Origin: Bacteroidales bacterium
GTDB taxonomy: Bacteria > Bacteroidota > Bacteroidia > Bacteroidales > UBA932
Assembly (NCBI GenBank): GCA_017546125.1
Contig: JAFYXO010000019.1
Location: forward strand, 1-64,000
DNA length: 64,000 nucleotides
Direction: 5' to 3'
Shown: piece after piece, positions 1 through 8,853 of the stretch
Layout of the letters: every line of letters starts with the position of its first letter
Numbering within the stretch: the first letter of the stretch is position 1
Program-made: the position numbers and the translations under genes
The notes under the pieces: model-generated
The model's input: only the letters and a program-made list of their open reading frames with translations
Databases searched by the model: none
Told to the model about the DNA's origin: nothing

Positions 1-5
1 AAAAT

Positions 6-58
6 AAAAGAGCTCTAACTCTTTGATTTACAATCATTTAAGAATTAAAGCTCTTTTT
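6..58 (-). terminator. Possible terminator after tRNA-Leu
   Basis: Nine-base arms (plus-strand 6-14 AAAAGAGCT and 49-57 AGCTCTTTT) can pair downstream of the tRNA on the minus strand, and the A-rich plus-strand bases 1-9 give a U-rich tail. The loop is long (34 nt), so this is a weak terminator call. Confidence 0.4.
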
Positions 59-59
59 G

Positions 60-141
60 TGCGGGCGAAGGGACTCGAACCCCCACGCCTCTCGGCACCA
101 GATCCTAAGTCTGGATTGTCTACCAATTTCAACACGCCCGC
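60..141 (-). tRNA. tRNA-Leu (anticodon UAG)
   Basis: The minus strand gives a complete class II tRNA. The 7-bp acceptor stem is formed by plus-strand 61-67 and 135-141 (GCGGGCG/CGCCCGC). There is a D-arm, an anticodon stem CCAGA/TCTGG with loop CTTAGGA (anticodon TAG), a long variable arm typical of leucine tRNAs, and a T-arm with GGTTCGAGTCC. It should read CUN leucine codons. No CCA is encoded, as is common in this phylum. A well-spaced promoter lies upstream at 178-208. No integrated element or repeated tRNA 3' end is seen beside it. Confidence 0.96.
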
Positions 142-177
142 TTTTCCAAAAGAACTTTTGTTTCCGTTTTGGGATTG

Positions 178-208
178 CAAATGTAGGTACTTTTTTTGAA
201 AGTGCAAA
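178..208 (-). promoter_or_regulatory. Bacteroidota-type promoter of tRNA-Leu
   Basis: On the minus strand TTTG (plus 205-208) is separated by 19 nt from TACATTTG (plus 178-185). This matches the phylum's -33 TTTG / -7 TAnnTTTG promoter, and it sits about 37 nt before the mature tRNA 5' end. Confidence 0.75.
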
Positions 209-225
209 TTTTATTTACACTTTTT

Positions 226-1074
226 TTAGTTTTTTGTGAATTTTGCAGACACCCAATTATCCTTTACAAGTTCGTATTCGAACTTAAGTGATTGTCTTTC
301 TGCCTCTTCTATAAGCATAGGGAGGTCTTGTGTGTAGAAGCCACTTATTATCAATATTCCTCCAGGTACTAGTCCGCGTGAGTAGGTGGACATATCTTGA
401 AGGAGAATATTGCGGTTAATGTTGGCGAGAATTATGTCGTATTTGCCTGCCTGGATGAGGCAAGCATCACCGCAGCGGGCATCGATCTCTTCGTTGGCTC
501 TGTTTTTCCAGGCGTTCTCCCTTACCGAGAATACAGCTGTGGGGTCGATGTCGATGGCGTGGATAGGGGCTTTGGCTTTCATCTTCTTGGCGAGGATAGC
601 CAGGATTCCTGTTCCACAACCCATATCAAGTACGGTTTTGTCCTTGATGTTTTTCTCCTCTTTCTGCATCGCCTCCATCATCAGAGATGTGGTCTGGTGG
701 TGACCTGTACCAAATGCCATCTTAGGTGTGATGGTGATGGTATATTTGGTACGGGGAAGACCTTTGTGGAAGTGGGCCTTCACAGTACATTTGCCGATTA
801 CGATTGGTTCGAATGATGCTTCCCATACAGCATTCCAGTTCTGCTCTTTCACATAATTGGTAGTGTAGGTGAATTGGAACAGGTCCTGGTCGATACCGCT
901 GAGGAGCACTTTGAGATTTCTTTCAGAGAATTGCTCTACAGGGATGTATGCCTTAAGGTAAGGGTCTTCCTGAACATAACTTTCAAAACCAAGTTCTTCA
1001 ATTTCTGCAGTAATGATGTCTGCAAAGTCATCGCTGTAAGGTTTGATCTCTATTTGAACTTCTATGTAATCCAT
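226..1074 (-). CDS. prmA: Ribosomal protein L11 methyltransferase
   Basis: SAM-dependent methyltransferase of 282 aa, expected to methylate lysine side chains and the N-terminus of ribosomal protein L11 in the cytoplasm. The N-terminal L11-binding part (about 1-100) is followed by FGTGHHQTT at 121-129, specific for PrmA, and by the SAM-binding motif I VLDMGCGTG at 148-156. An NINRN stretch near residue 220 fits the family's catalytic NPP-like region. The length is normal. The start ATG at 1074 is the first of the domain. A perfect 12-bp palindrome (1091-1124) lies only 16 nt upstream of the start, so it would be in the mRNA leader or the promoter. Confidence 0.95.
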   Translation of the reverse strand: MDYIEVQIEIKPYSDDFADIITAEIEELGFESYVQEDPYLKAYIPVEQFSERNLKVLLSGIDQDLFQFTYTTNYVKEQNWNAVWEASFEPIVIGKCTVKAHFHKGLPRTKYTITITPKMAFGTGHHQTTSLMMEAMQKEEKNIKDKTVLDMGCGTGILAILAKKMKAKAPIHAIDIDPTAVFSVRENAWKNRANEEIDARCGDACLIQAGKYDIILANINRNILLQDMSTYSRGLVPGGILIISGFYTQDLPMLIEEAERQSLKFEYELVKDNWVSAKFTKN

Positions 1075-1090
1075 AATGTGCTTTTATGAT

Positions 1091-1223
1091 TTTGGGCACG
1101 AATTTACAACTTTTCGTGCCCAAATTCTATTTTTTATACAAAATGGGCACAAAAACAGCTGTTTCCGTGCCCAAAGGGCAATTCCAGGGTGCTACGGGCA
1201 CAGAATCGGCCCTTTTTGTGCCC
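1091..1223. repeat. Three GGGCAC...GTGCCC palindromes
   Basis: Three successive hairpin-forming elements. First: arms 1091-1102 and 1113-1124 (TTTGGGCACGAA/TTCGTGCCCAAA, 12 bp perfect). Second: GGGCAC 1145-1150 with GTGCCC 1167-1172 around the inner palindrome AAACAGCTGTTT. Third: GGGCACA 1196-1202 with TGTGCCC 1217-1223. The same arm sequence recurs at 18821-18903, and the inner core resembles the 51-bp array at 12931-13469. They are probably REP-like elements. They are not simple terminators, because the flanking genes prmA and tpiA both run on the minus strand and the elements sit before prmA. Confidence 0.8.
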
Positions 1224-1451
1224 ATAATATTGCTGTGCCGGAAATTGGCCATTTTTCAGCCCGCAGGGCAACCAGTGGGCTTCCGCCGGGCCGGGGTGTG
1301 TCGGTGTATAATTTGCGTCAGCAAGTGTCTGATTCACAGCGAATTACTTACTTTTAGGGTGGGGAAAATCACCCACCCTCGCGGAGGGGAACTTGTTGAT
1401 AGTCAGCTGGTTGTTGACGCGATTCGAGGCCAGGAGGAGGATTGTGTGTAA
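1224..1451. other. Intergenic stretch without a gene
   Basis: This is the rest of the 432-bp gap between tpiA and prmA. It is more GC-rich than its surroundings in 1250-1300. It holds one clear hairpin, AGGGTGGG (1356-1363) with CCCACCCT (1372-1379), 8 bp with an 8-nt loop. Reading frames across it show no ribosome site or recognisable protein, and I see nothing else in it. Confidence 0.6.
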
Positions 1452-1484
1452 AGAAAAAGGATGACCTTATCAGTCATCCCTTTT
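1452..1484 (-). terminator. Intrinsic terminator of tpiA
   Basis: Arms GGATGAC (1459-1465) and GTCATCC (1473-1479) are followed on the minus strand by a U-rich run (plus-strand AAGAAAAA). The same stem sequence is reused in the terminator after the aminotransferase gene at 60025-60056. Confidence 0.75.
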
Positions 1485-1506
1485 ATGTCTCTGCTATGTG
1501 AGCGGA

Positions 1507-2262
1507 CTAGTACGATGTAGCGATACCGATGAAGTCTTCAGCTTTTAGAGCTGCGCCACCGATAAGACCGCCGTCGATGTCTGGCTGTGCAAATAGCTCA
1601 GGTGCATTTGATGGTTTGCAGCTACCACCGTAAAGGATGGTGATCTCTTCAGCTAGTTCAGCACCGAATTTGTCAGCAAGAGCTTTGCGGATGAATGCGT
1701 GGATCTCTTGTGCTTGCTCAGAAGAAGCAGTAAGACCTGTACCGATAGCCCAGACTGGTTCGTAAGCGATTACCACTTGTGCCATCTCTTCAGCTGTAAG
1801 GGTGAAAAGTACCTCTTCGATCTGTTTGCCAACTACCTCGAAGTGTTTGCCAGCAACTCTTTCGTCTTTAACTTCACCTACACAGAAGATAGGTTTAAGA
1901 CCTGCAGCAAGGGCAAGTTTTACTTTGGTTACAAGGGTAGCAGATGTCTCACCATAGTACTCTCTTCTCTCTGAGTGACCAAGGATAACATAGGTACAGC
2001 CTACAGATTTAAGCATATCTACAGAAACCTCACCGGTGTAAGCGCCTTTCTCGTGGTCAGCACAGTTTTGTGCTGCAAGAGCGATGTTTGAACCTGCAAG
2101 TTTTGCAGCTACCTCTGAAAGGTGGGTGAAAGGTGGTGCTACGATTAGCTGTACATCAGATGGTACAGTAGAAAGTTTAGATAGGATGCCGTCAACAAGC
2201 TCTTTGCCTTCGCTGACAACTGTGTTCATTTTCCAGTTTCCTGCTACGATTTTAGTTCTCAT
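1507..2262 (-). CDS. tpiA: Triosephosphate isomerase
   Basis: Interconverts dihydroxyacetone phosphate and glyceraldehyde 3-phosphate in glycolysis. At 251 aa the TIM barrel has normal length. It opens with the substrate-binding GNWKMN (residues 8-13, Lys11). The catalytic histidine is His96 in ILGHSERR, and the catalytic base is Glu168 in AYEPVWAIGTG. It ends with the phosphate-binding LYGGS and GGLIGGAAL segments. It is divergent from tig, with its own -7 element at 2301-2308, and is monocistronic with a terminator at 1452-1484. Confidence 0.98.
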   Translation of the reverse strand: MRTKIVAGNWKMNTVVSEGKELVDGILSKLSTVPSDVQLIVAPPFTHLSEVAAKLAGSNIALAAQNCADHEKGAYTGEVSVDMLKSVGCTYVILGHSERREYYGETSATLVTKVKLALAAGLKPIFCVGEVKDERVAGKHFEVVGKQIEEVLFTLTAEEMAQVVIAYEPVWAIGTGLTASSEQAQEIHAFIRKALADKFGAELAEEITILYGGSCKPSNAPELFAQPDIDGGLIGGAALKAEDFIGIATSY

Positions 2263-2300
2263 ATCTCTTATTTATTTTTAATACATTCTATTTGGGGGTG

Positions 2301-2308
2301 CAAAATTA
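2301..2308 (-). promoter_or_regulatory. -7 element of tpiA promoter
   Basis: The minus strand reads TAATTTTG, fitting TAnnTTTG, 39 nt before the tpiA start. No clean -33 TTTG is visible at the normal distance. Confidence 0.5.
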
Positions 2309-2329
2309 GAAAAATTCAACTAAAATTTA

Positions 2330-2337
2330 TACTTTTG
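2330..2337 (+). promoter_or_regulatory. -7 element of tig promoter
   Basis: TACTTTTG fits TAnnTTTG and lies 41 nt before the tig start codon. No clear -33 box is seen. Confidence 0.5.
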
Positions 2338-2378
2338 CGGGCTAATTAGGAAAAAAGTAAAATAATATATAATCGATT

Positions 2379-3701
2379 ATGAACATTACAGAACTTAAAA
2401 AGGACGACTTGATGATTCAAGTCCAAATGGACTTCACTAAAGAAGACTATGCAGACAAAAAGAAAAAACTTTTGAACAAATTCCGTAGAGAGGTGGATAT
2501 CAAAGGTTTTAGAAAAGGTATGGCACCTATGTCTCTTGTAGAGAAAACTCACGGTCAATCTGCTTTGGTAGAGTCTATCAACGAGCTTATCTCTGAGTCT
2601 CTTGACAACTACGTAAAAGAGAACAACCTTACCATTCTTGGTGAGCCTCTTCCAAACGAGGAAGTTGAGTCTAAAAATGACTGGGCTGCAGGTGAGAACT
2701 TCACTTTCGTTTTCGATATGGCACTTGCTCCAAACTATGAGCTTAACCTTTCAGCAGAGGACGTAATCCCTCACTATACTATCACAGCTACTGCCAAATC
2801 TAAAGAGGAGTACAAATCAAACATCCTTAAACAATACGGCAAACTTGAGAACTGCGAGACAGTTAAAGAGGAAGATTTCATCGTAGCTAACTTCGAGCAA
2901 GGTGAGACTAAAGTTGAGAACACTTACGTGGCTATGAGAACTATCAAGGATGAGGCTTCAAAAGCTCTATTCCTTGGTAAGAAATCTGGTGAGTCATTCG
3001 ACCTTAACGTAAACGAGGTATTCGTAAATGAGGCTGACCGCGCTGCAATGCTTAAGGTTAAGAAAGAGGAGCTTGCTTCTCTGGACCCTATGTGGAAATT
3101 CACCATCGTAGAGGTTAAAAACTATGTTGACGCTGTTCCTGGCCAAGAGCTTTACGATATGCTGTTTGGTAAAGATGCAGTTAAGACTGAAGAGGAATTC
3201 GACGCTAAACTTGCAGAGAGAATGGCTGCTGAGTATGCTGAGGAGACTGACTACCGCTTCATCCTTGATGCACGCGAGTATATCATCAACAAAGCTAACA
3301 TCACCCTTCCTGAGGATTTCATGAAGAGATGGCTATTTGCTGCTAACCAGGGCAAATTCACTATGGAACAAATCGAACAGGAGTTCCCTGCATTTGCTAA
3401 AGATTTCCGTTGGCAGACCATCACCCAAAGAATCATCAAAGAGCAAAAGCTTGAGATCAAGAAAGAGGATATGCTTGAGCAAGCTAAGAAATTGGCTAAA
3501 TACCAATTCGCTTCTTACGGTATTCCAAACGTACCAGAGGAGTATCTTGTTAAACATGCTGAGAGCCTGATCGCTAACGAGAACGAGGGTCGCAGAATCT
3601 TCGAAAAAGTGGAAGAGACCAAAGTTCTTGACTATGTTCGCAGCGTAGTGACTGTAGAGAAGAAGAAAATCTCTCTAGACAAATTCCAAAAATTGCAGTA
3701 A
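2379..3701 (+). CDS. tig: Trigger factor (ribosome-associated chaperone)
   Basis: Chaperone at the ribosome exit tunnel, 440 aa. The N-terminal ribosome-binding domain (about 1-115) carries the loop GFRKGMAPMS, a variant of the GFRxGxxP signature at about residues 43-52. The central FKBP-like region (about 150-245) is degenerate compared with E. coli, as is usual in Bacteroidota. The C-terminal helical domain has the LPEDFMKRW segment. The start at 2379 follows an A-rich leader. It is first in tig-clpP-clpX, the common chaperone-protease order. Confidence 0.93.
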   Translation: MNITELKKDDLMIQVQMDFTKEDYADKKKKLLNKFRREVDIKGFRKGMAPMSLVEKTHGQSALVESINELISESLDNYVKENNLTILGEPLPNEEVESKNDWAAGENFTFVFDMALAPNYELNLSAEDVIPHYTITATAKSKEEYKSNILKQYGKLENCETVKEEDFIVANFEQGETKVENTYVAMRTIKDEASKALFLGKKSGESFDLNVNEVFVNEADRAAMLKVKKEELASLDPMWKFTIVEVKNYVDAVPGQELYDMLFGKDAVKTEEEFDAKLAERMAAEYAEETDYRFILDAREYIINKANITLPEDFMKRWLFAANQGKFTMEQIEQEFPAFAKDFRWQTITQRIIKEQKLEIKKEDMLEQAKKLAKYQFASYGIPNVPEEYLVKHAESLIANENEGRRIFEKVEETKVLDYVRSVVTVEKKKISLDKFQKLQ

Positions 3702-3717
3702 TTAAAACTCATAGATA

Positions 3718-4386
3718 ATGGCAACAGAATTCGAAAAATACGCAAAAGGTCACTTGGGAATCAGCAGCACCTCGCTTGACAAATATTCAAGGGTGTATGC
3801 CGGCTATATCAATCCTACTATTATAGAGGAGAGACAGCTCAATGTGGCTACAATGGATGTATTCTCAAGACTTATGATGGACCGCATCATCTTTCTGGGA
3901 GTAGGTATCGATACTGATGTTGCCAATATCATCCAGGCCCAACTCCTCTTCCTGGAGTCCACTGACCCTTCTGCCGATATCCAATTGTATATCAACTCTC
4001 CTGGCGGAATGGTGTATGCAGGGCTTGGTATTTACGATACAATGCAGCTTGTTACACCGGATGTGGCCACTATCTGCACAGGTATGGCGGCATCGATGGC
4101 TGCAGTCCTATTGACCGCAGGGGCAAAGGGGAAGAGAACCGCTCTTCCCCACTCCCGCGTTCTTATCCACCAGCCAATGGGTGGTGCTGAGGGACAGGCA
4201 TCGGATATTGAGATCGCAGCACGCGAGATCAAGAAACTTAAAGGGGAGTTGTATGATATTATCTCCAAACACTCGGGCAAATCGGTCAAACAGATCGAGA
4301 AGGATGCTGACCGCGACTATTGGATGAGTGCAGAGGAGGCTGTCAAATATGGTATGATCGACTCTATTCTAAGTCGTACCAAATAA
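3718..4386 (+). CDS. clpP: ATP-dependent Clp protease proteolytic subunit
   Basis: Serine protease subunit forming the tetradecameric chamber used by ClpX. Its 222 aa carry the full catalytic triad: Ser126 in GMAASMAA, His151 in LIHQPMGG, and Asp200 in DADRDYWM. The oxyanion-hole stretch NSPGG is at 93-97. The N-terminal extension of about 25 residues before the conserved core is typical of this phylum. It lies 16 nt after tig and 10 nt before clpX, so the three are probably cotranscribed. Confidence 0.97.
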   Translation: MATEFEKYAKGHLGISSTSLDKYSRVYAGYINPTIIEERQLNVATMDVFSRLMMDRIIFLGVGIDTDVANIIQAQLLFLESTDPSADIQLYINSPGGMVYAGLGIYDTMQLVTPDVATICTGMAASMAAVLLTAGAKGKRTALPHSRVLIHQPMGGAEGQASDIEIAAREIKKLKGELYDIISKHSGKSVKQIEKDADRDYWMSAEEAVKYGMIDSILSRTK

Positions 4387-4396
4387 TTGAATAGTT

Positions 4397-5659
4397 ATGA
4401 GTAAAAAGAAGGTGGAGAGGTGCAGCTTCTGCGGAAGGGGCAGCGACCAGGTGGATATTATTATGGGTGCAGGTGATGCATACTTGTGTGCAGACTGTGC
4501 TTTGACGGTATCGCAATATGTTCAGGATATCTTCGGAGAGGATGCTGTAAAGATACATAAAGGTGCTGCCGGAAGGGGGGATGCAAAAGGGGCTCAGGAG
4601 AAACTTCTGATGACTCCAAAGGAGATCACCGCTTTCTTGGACCAATATGTCATCGGTCAGGATGACGCCAAAAAATTCCTTTCGGTAGCGGTCTATAACC
4701 ACTACAAGAGGATCAATTCTCCAAAAAGCGACGAGCTTGAACTTGAGAAGTCGAATATCCTCCTTGTGGGTGCTACCGGTACCGGCAAGACCCTCCTTGC
4801 AAGGAGCATTGCGAAGATGCTCAACGTCCCATTTGCCATAGTGGATGCCACTGTTCTGACTGAGGCGGGTTATGTGGGTGAAGATGTGGAGACCATCCTA
4901 ACCAGACTTCTTCAGGCTTCAGATTACGATGTGGAGAAGGCGCAGAGAGGTATTGTCTTTATTGATGAGATAGATAAGATTGCCCGTAAGAGCGACAACC
5001 CTTCCATCACCCGCGATGTCTCTGGTGAAGGTGTGCAGCAGGCAATGCTCAAGCTGCTCGAGGGCAGTATCGTGAATGTTCCCCCTCAGGGTGGAAGAAA
5101 GCACCCGGATCAGAAGATGATTGCGGTGGATACCAAAAATATCCTGTTTATCTGCGGAGGTGCATTTGAAGGTATCGAAAGGAAGATTGCCCAAAGGCTC
5201 AATACCGCTGTGGTGGGATACGGGGCGCAGAAGAAAAATGAGGCTATCGATAAGGAGAACCTGCTCCAGTACATTGCCCCTCAGGATCTCCGTTCATACG
5301 GACTTATCCCTGAGATTATCGGCCGCCTCCCTGTATTGACCTTCCTCAATCCATTGGACAAAGTGGCATTGCTCAGGATTTTGACTGAGCCTAAAAATGC
5401 ACTTATCAAGCAGTATGTGAAGATGTTTGAGATGGATGGGGTAGAGCTTGTGGTGAAGAGCGAGGTGCTCGACTTTATCGTGGATACCGCTATCCAATAC
5501 AAATTGGGGGCACGTGGTCTGAGATCAATCTGCGAGGCAATTCTCCTCGACTCGATGTACGAGGTACCCGGCAGTGGCAAGAAAAAACTCACCATCGACC
5601 TCAAATATGCGAAGGAGAAGGTGGCTCAGTTTACAGGAAATCTGCTTACTGAGAAATAA
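4397..5659 (+). CDS. clpX: ClpX unfoldase
   Basis: AAA+ unfoldase that delivers substrates to ClpP. Its 420 aa begin with a C4 zinc-binding domain (Cys9, Cys12, Cys31, Cys34). Then come Walker A GATGTGKT (125-132), the pore loop GYVG (158-161), Walker B IVFIDEID (about 186-193), sensor regions, and the C-terminal small domain. The ClpP-docking loop, IGF in E. coli, reads VGY here (in [11 protein letters not shown]). The end overlaps the end of convergent birA by 14 bp, so no terminator hairpin fits between them. Confidence 0.97.
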   Translation: MSKKKVERCSFCGRGSDQVDIIMGAGDAYLCADCALTVSQYVQDIFGEDAVKIHKGAAGRGDAKGAQEKLLMTPKEITAFLDQYVIGQDDAKKFLSVAVYNHYKRINSPKSDELELEKSNILLVGATGTGKTLLARSIAKMLNVPFAIVDATVLTEAGYVGEDVETILTRLLQASDYDVEKAQRGIVFIDEIDKIARKSDNPSITRDVSGEGVQQAMLKLLEGSIVNVPPQGGRKHPDQKMIAVDTKNILFICGGAFEGIERKIAQRLNTAVVGYGAQKKNEAIDKENLLQYIAPQDLRSYGLIPEIIGRLPVLTFLNPLDKVALLRILTEPKNALIKQYVKMFEMDGVELVVKSEVLDFIVDTAIQYKLGARGLRSICEAILLDSMYEVPGSGKKKLTIDLKYAKEKVAQFTGNLLTEK

Positions 5660-6437
5660 TATACTTCAACTCCTTGAAGGCAAAAGATTTGATTTCGCCT
5701 GTTTCCGTTTCGATTCGGAGGCAGGCGTTTTTCTCTACTCCACGGATGTATCCGCGGAAGGTTTCGCCTGTGGTGAGGTCTACGTAGGTATGCAGTTCGT
5801 TGAGGCGGTAGAGGGCGTTGAGGTATTGCCCCTGTAGGGTAGGGCGGGCTCCATCGGATGAGTCTTGTGTAGCAGAGGTCTCTGCGTCGGGCTGTGTAAG
5901 CGGTATGTAGAGGTTTGCAATCTGACCAAGAAGCAGGACAAGCTCTTCCCTCCGGTCGAGCGGCTCTCCGGCACCCCCAAGCTCGAGTAGAAGTGAGGTG
6001 GGATTTGGGGCGTCGCTGCGGAAAACGGTCTGGTTGAGGTTGACTCCGATACCTGCTATACAGACTGACAAAGTGTCACCCGACAAGACGTTTTCTATGA
6101 GTATTCCGCAAATTTTTTTGTCTCCGACATAGATGTCATTGGGCCATTTGATTTTGGCCTCGATTCCCTTTTCTGCGAGGTAATTCACTACACCCAAAGC
6201 CACTACTTCTGATAGTTCGAATTGTCTTGTAGACAGGAAGTTGGACGGTTTGAACAGGATGGAGAATGTGAGGTTTTCCCCAGCTGCGCTCTCCCAGGTA
6301 TTCCCCCTCTGTCCGCGCCCTGCTGTCTGGAATTCTGCTGCCCATACGGTGAAATCTGTAGCCTCATGGCGGCGCCTGTGGGCCTCACTATTGGTGGAAT
6401 CTATCTCCTTTAGCCAATTTACTTTGACATCTATCAT
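5646..6437 (-). CDS. birA: Biotin--[acetyl-CoA-carboxylase] ligase
   Basis: Activates biotin to biotinyl-AMP and attaches it to carrier proteins. The catalytic domain contains a GRGQRGNTW nucleotide/biotin loop and KWPNDIYV, followed by [11 protein letters not shown], then a short C-terminal SH3-like domain. It lacks the N-terminal DNA-binding helix-turn-helix of E. coli BirA, so it is a monofunctional ligase. The frame is open 51 codons further upstream, but I chose ATG at 6437 ([13 protein letters not shown]), which gives 263 aa. The extra stretch would run across the rsfS promoter and has no conserved sequence. Confidence 0.9.
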   Translation of the reverse strand: MIDVKVNWLKEIDSTNSEAHRRRHEATDFTVWAAEFQTAGRGQRGNTWESAAGENLTFSILFKPSNFLSTRQFELSEVVALGVVNYLAEKGIEAKIKWPNDIYVGDKKICGILIENVLSGDTLSVCIAGIGVNLNQTVFRSDAPNPTSLLLELGGAGEPLDRREELVLLLGQIANLYIPLTQPDAETSATQDSSDGARPTLQGQYLNALYRLNELHTYVDLTTGETFRGYIRGVEKNACLRIETETGEIKSFAFKELKYIISQ

Positions 6438-6457
6438 AAATGGTCGAAAATTTGCAG

Positions 6458-6465
6458 TATATTTG
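6458..6465 (+). promoter_or_regulatory. -7 element upstream of rsfS
   Basis: TATATTTG fits TAnnTTTG, 23 nt before the rsfS start and between the divergent birA and rsfS genes. Confidence 0.5.
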
Positions 6466-6488
6466 TCGGACAAAAATAGAAATAATAA

Positions 6489-6842
6489 ATGAAAGAAATT
6501 GACATTATTGCAGAAGCAATGCTCGACAAAAAGGCAAAGAATGTATGTGCTTTGGATCTTACCAAGATTGGTGCAGCTATTGCCGATCATTTTGTTATTT
6601 GCAATGCAGACTCCACTACCGCCGTTGCGGCTATCTCGGACAACATCGAAGATATGATGTGGGAAAAAGGGAACAGAAAATTACGCAGAATGCAGGGTAA
6701 AGAGAATGGTTTCTGGGTTATCCTTGACTATGATGATATAGTGGTTCACGTTTTCCTTACCGAATACAGAAACTTTTACAGGCTCGAGGATCTTTGGGCC
6801 GATGCTATCCGTAAAGACTACAAAGACGAGTATGACGACTAA
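6489..6842 (+). CDS. rsfS: Ribosome silencing factor RsfS
   Basis: DUF143/Iojap family protein of 117 aa that binds ribosomal protein L14 and blocks subunit joining when nutrients fall. The family core is visible as ALDLTKIGAAIADHFVICNADSTTAVAAI (given here only as landmarks: Asp18, Asp28, His29), followed by WVILDYDDIVVHVF and the C-terminal YRLEDLW. It starts an operon with ftsH, cdsA and psd. The ftsH start overlaps its end by 11 bp. Confidence 0.93.
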   Translation: MKEIDIIAEAMLDKKAKNVCALDLTKIGAAIADHFVICNADSTTAVAAISDNIEDMMWEKGNRKLRRMQGKENGFWVILDYDDIVVHVFLTEYRNFYRLEDLWADAIRKDYKDEYDD

Positions 6843-8853
6843 AAACAGTAACCAACCCCAAAACAACAATAACAATAGAAGACCTCAGCCTAAAAAGCCC
6901 AGATTCAACTTTATGTGGATCTACTTTTTTGTGATACTGGCTTTGGGCTTTGTCTTTAGAATGTATGGATCTGCAGACCCTGTGAAGACCGAGTGGCTTA
7001 CAGTGAAGGAGCAGATGATCCCGGCTGGTGATGTGGAGAAAGTTACATATATCACCAATCTCCAGAGAGCCGAGGTGTATATCTACAAAGACAGTCTGTC
7101 GAAATATGTGAACAAATATTTCGGAGGTAGGGAACCATCTATGGGACCCCATTTCTTCTTTATCGTATCGCCAAATTTCAATGCTGAGGAGAATTTGGAG
7201 GAGGCGCGCATGGCACTCCCTGCCGAGCAGAGATTTGTCATCACTACTGAGACCAGAGAGAACTATTTCGGGAAGCTTCTCGAATGGTTCATATTCCCTC
7301 TGTTGATCTTCGGTATCCTATGGTTCATCATGTTCCGCCCTATGCAGAAAGGTATGGGTGGCGGCCAGGGTGGTGGCGGTATCTTCAATGTGGGCAAATC
7401 CCAGGCAAAACTCTATGAGAAGGAGAACAATGTGAAGGTTACCTTCAAGGATGTAGCCGGTCTCGAAGAGGCTAAAGTGGAGGTGATGGAGATCGTTGAT
7501 TTCCTTAAAAACCCTAAAAAATATACCGCTCTTGGAGGTAAGATTCCTAAGGGTGCACTCCTTGTGGGCCCTCCAGGTACAGGTAAGACACTCCTTGCGA
7601 AAGCTGTAGCGGGTGAGGCAGATGTCCCATTCTTCTCCATTTCGGGTTCAGACTTCGTGGAGATGTTCGTGGGTGTAGGTGCTTCAAGGGTGAGAGACCT
7701 TTTCCGCCAGGCTAAAGAGAAAGCCCCTTGTATTGTCTTCATCGACGAGATCGACGCAGTGGGTCGTGCCCGTAGCAAGAATGTGGGTTTCTCATCAAAC
7801 GATGAGAGGGAGAATACCCTTAACCAGCTCCTTACAGAGATGGATGGTTTCGGGACAAACTCGGGTGTAATCATCCTGGCAGCTACCAACCGTGCAGATA
7901 TCCTTGACAAGGCACTTATGCGTGCAGGACGTTTTGACAGACAGATCCATGTGGATCTTCCTGAGCTAAAGGAGAGGGAGGAGATATTCAATGTCCATCT
8001 TAAGAATCTGAAACTTGTGAAAGGTTTTGAGGTGGCTTTCCTTGCCAAGCAGACCCCGGGATTCTCAGGTGCGGATATTGCAAATGTATGTAACGAGGCT
8101 GCCCTTATCGCAGCACGTAAAGATAAGCCTGCCATCGACAAGCAGGACTTCCTCGATGCTATCGACAGAATAGTGGGTGGTCTTGAGAGAAAGAGCAAGA
8201 TTATCACTGACAATGAGAAGAGGACTATCGCATATCATGAAGCGGGTCACGCCACTGTAAGCTGGATGCTTCCACATGCAAACCCTCTACTTAAAGTGAC
8301 CATTATCCCTCGCGGAAGGGCACTTGGAGCTGCATGGTATCTCCCTGAGGAGAGACAGATCACTACCACCGAGCAGATGATGGATGAGATGGCCGCTACA
8401 CTTGGAGGTAGGGCTGCAGAGGAGATTATCAATGGTAAAATCTCTACCGGAGCGCTCAGCGATCTGGAGAAAGTTACCAAACAGTCATATGCAATGGTGA
8501 TGTACTACGGTATGAGTGACAAGGTGGGACACCTCTCGTTCTATGACTCTACCGGAGGCAGCGGATACAACTTCGACAAGCCTTACAGCCAGAAGACTGC
8601 AGAGCTTATTGATAAGGAGGCGAAGCAATTTATCGACCAGGCTCATAAGACAGCCCTTGAGGTTCTCAAGGAGAATATGGAGGGCTTCACCCAATTGGCT
8701 GAGCTCCTTCTTGAGAGGGAGGTTATCTTCTCGGAAGATTTGGAGAAGATTTTCGGACCAAGAAAACCGAAAGATGGGGAGGCTCCCAGGGAGACGCCCG
8801 ATTTTGAGGAGGTAAAACAAGTGGAAGAACCTGTTAAAGAGGAAACAGTATGA
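6832..8853 (+). CDS. ftsH: ATP-dependent zinc metalloprotease FtsH
   Basis: Membrane-bound AAA+ protease for quality control of membrane and short-lived proteins. Two membrane segments (about 28-44 and 152-168) flank a periplasmic domain. Then come a Gly-rich linker, Walker A GPPGTGKT, Walker [13 protein letters not shown], the second region of homology, and the zinc site HEAGH in the C-terminal protease domain. ATG at 6832 is preferred over 6802, because 6802 lies well inside rsfS while 6832 gives an 11-bp overlap. The product is 673 aa. The N-terminus is Asn/Gln-rich and the C-terminus acidic. The stop overlaps the cdsA start (ATGA). Confidence 0.96.
   Translation: MTTKNSNQPQNNNNNRRPQPKKPRFNFMWIYFFVILALGFVFRMYGSADPVKTEWLTVKEQMIPAGDVEKVTYITNLQRAEVYIYKDSLSKYVNKYFGGREPSMGPHFFFIVSPNFNAEENLEEARMALPAEQRFVITTETRENYFGKLLEWFIFPLLIFGILWFIMFRPMQKGMGGGQGGGGIFNVGKSQAKLYEKENNVKVTFKDVAGLEEAKVEVMEIVDFLKNPKKYTALGGKIPKGALLVGPPGTGKTLLAKAVAGEADVPFFSISGSDFVEMFVGVGASRVRDLFRQAKEKAPCIVFIDEIDAVGRARSKNVGFSSNDERENTLNQLLTEMDGFGTNSGVIILAATNRADILDKALMRAGRFDRQIHVDLPELKEREEIFNVHLKNLKLVKGFEVAFLAKQTPGFSGADIANVCNEAALIAARKDKPAIDKQDFLDAIDRIVGGLERKSKIITDNEKRTIAYHEAGHATVSWMLPHANPLLKVTIIPRGRALGAAWYLPEERQITTTEQMMDEMAATLGGRAAEEIINGKISTGALSDLEKVTKQSYAMVMYYGMSDKVGHLSFYDSTGGSGYNFDKPYSQKTAELIDKEAKQFIDQAHKTALEVLKENMEGFTQLAELLLEREVIFSEDLEKIFGPRKPKDGEAPRETPDFEEVKQVEEPVKEETV

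Noticed and set aside
60-141. Attachment site of an integrated element at tRNA-Leu
   Set aside because: No integrase and no repeat of the tRNA 3' end are visible; the flanking gene is the housekeeping gene prmA.
6438-6590. Longer N-terminus of birA
   Set aside because: The extra 51 residues are hydrophobic and unconserved and would cover the rsfS promoter.
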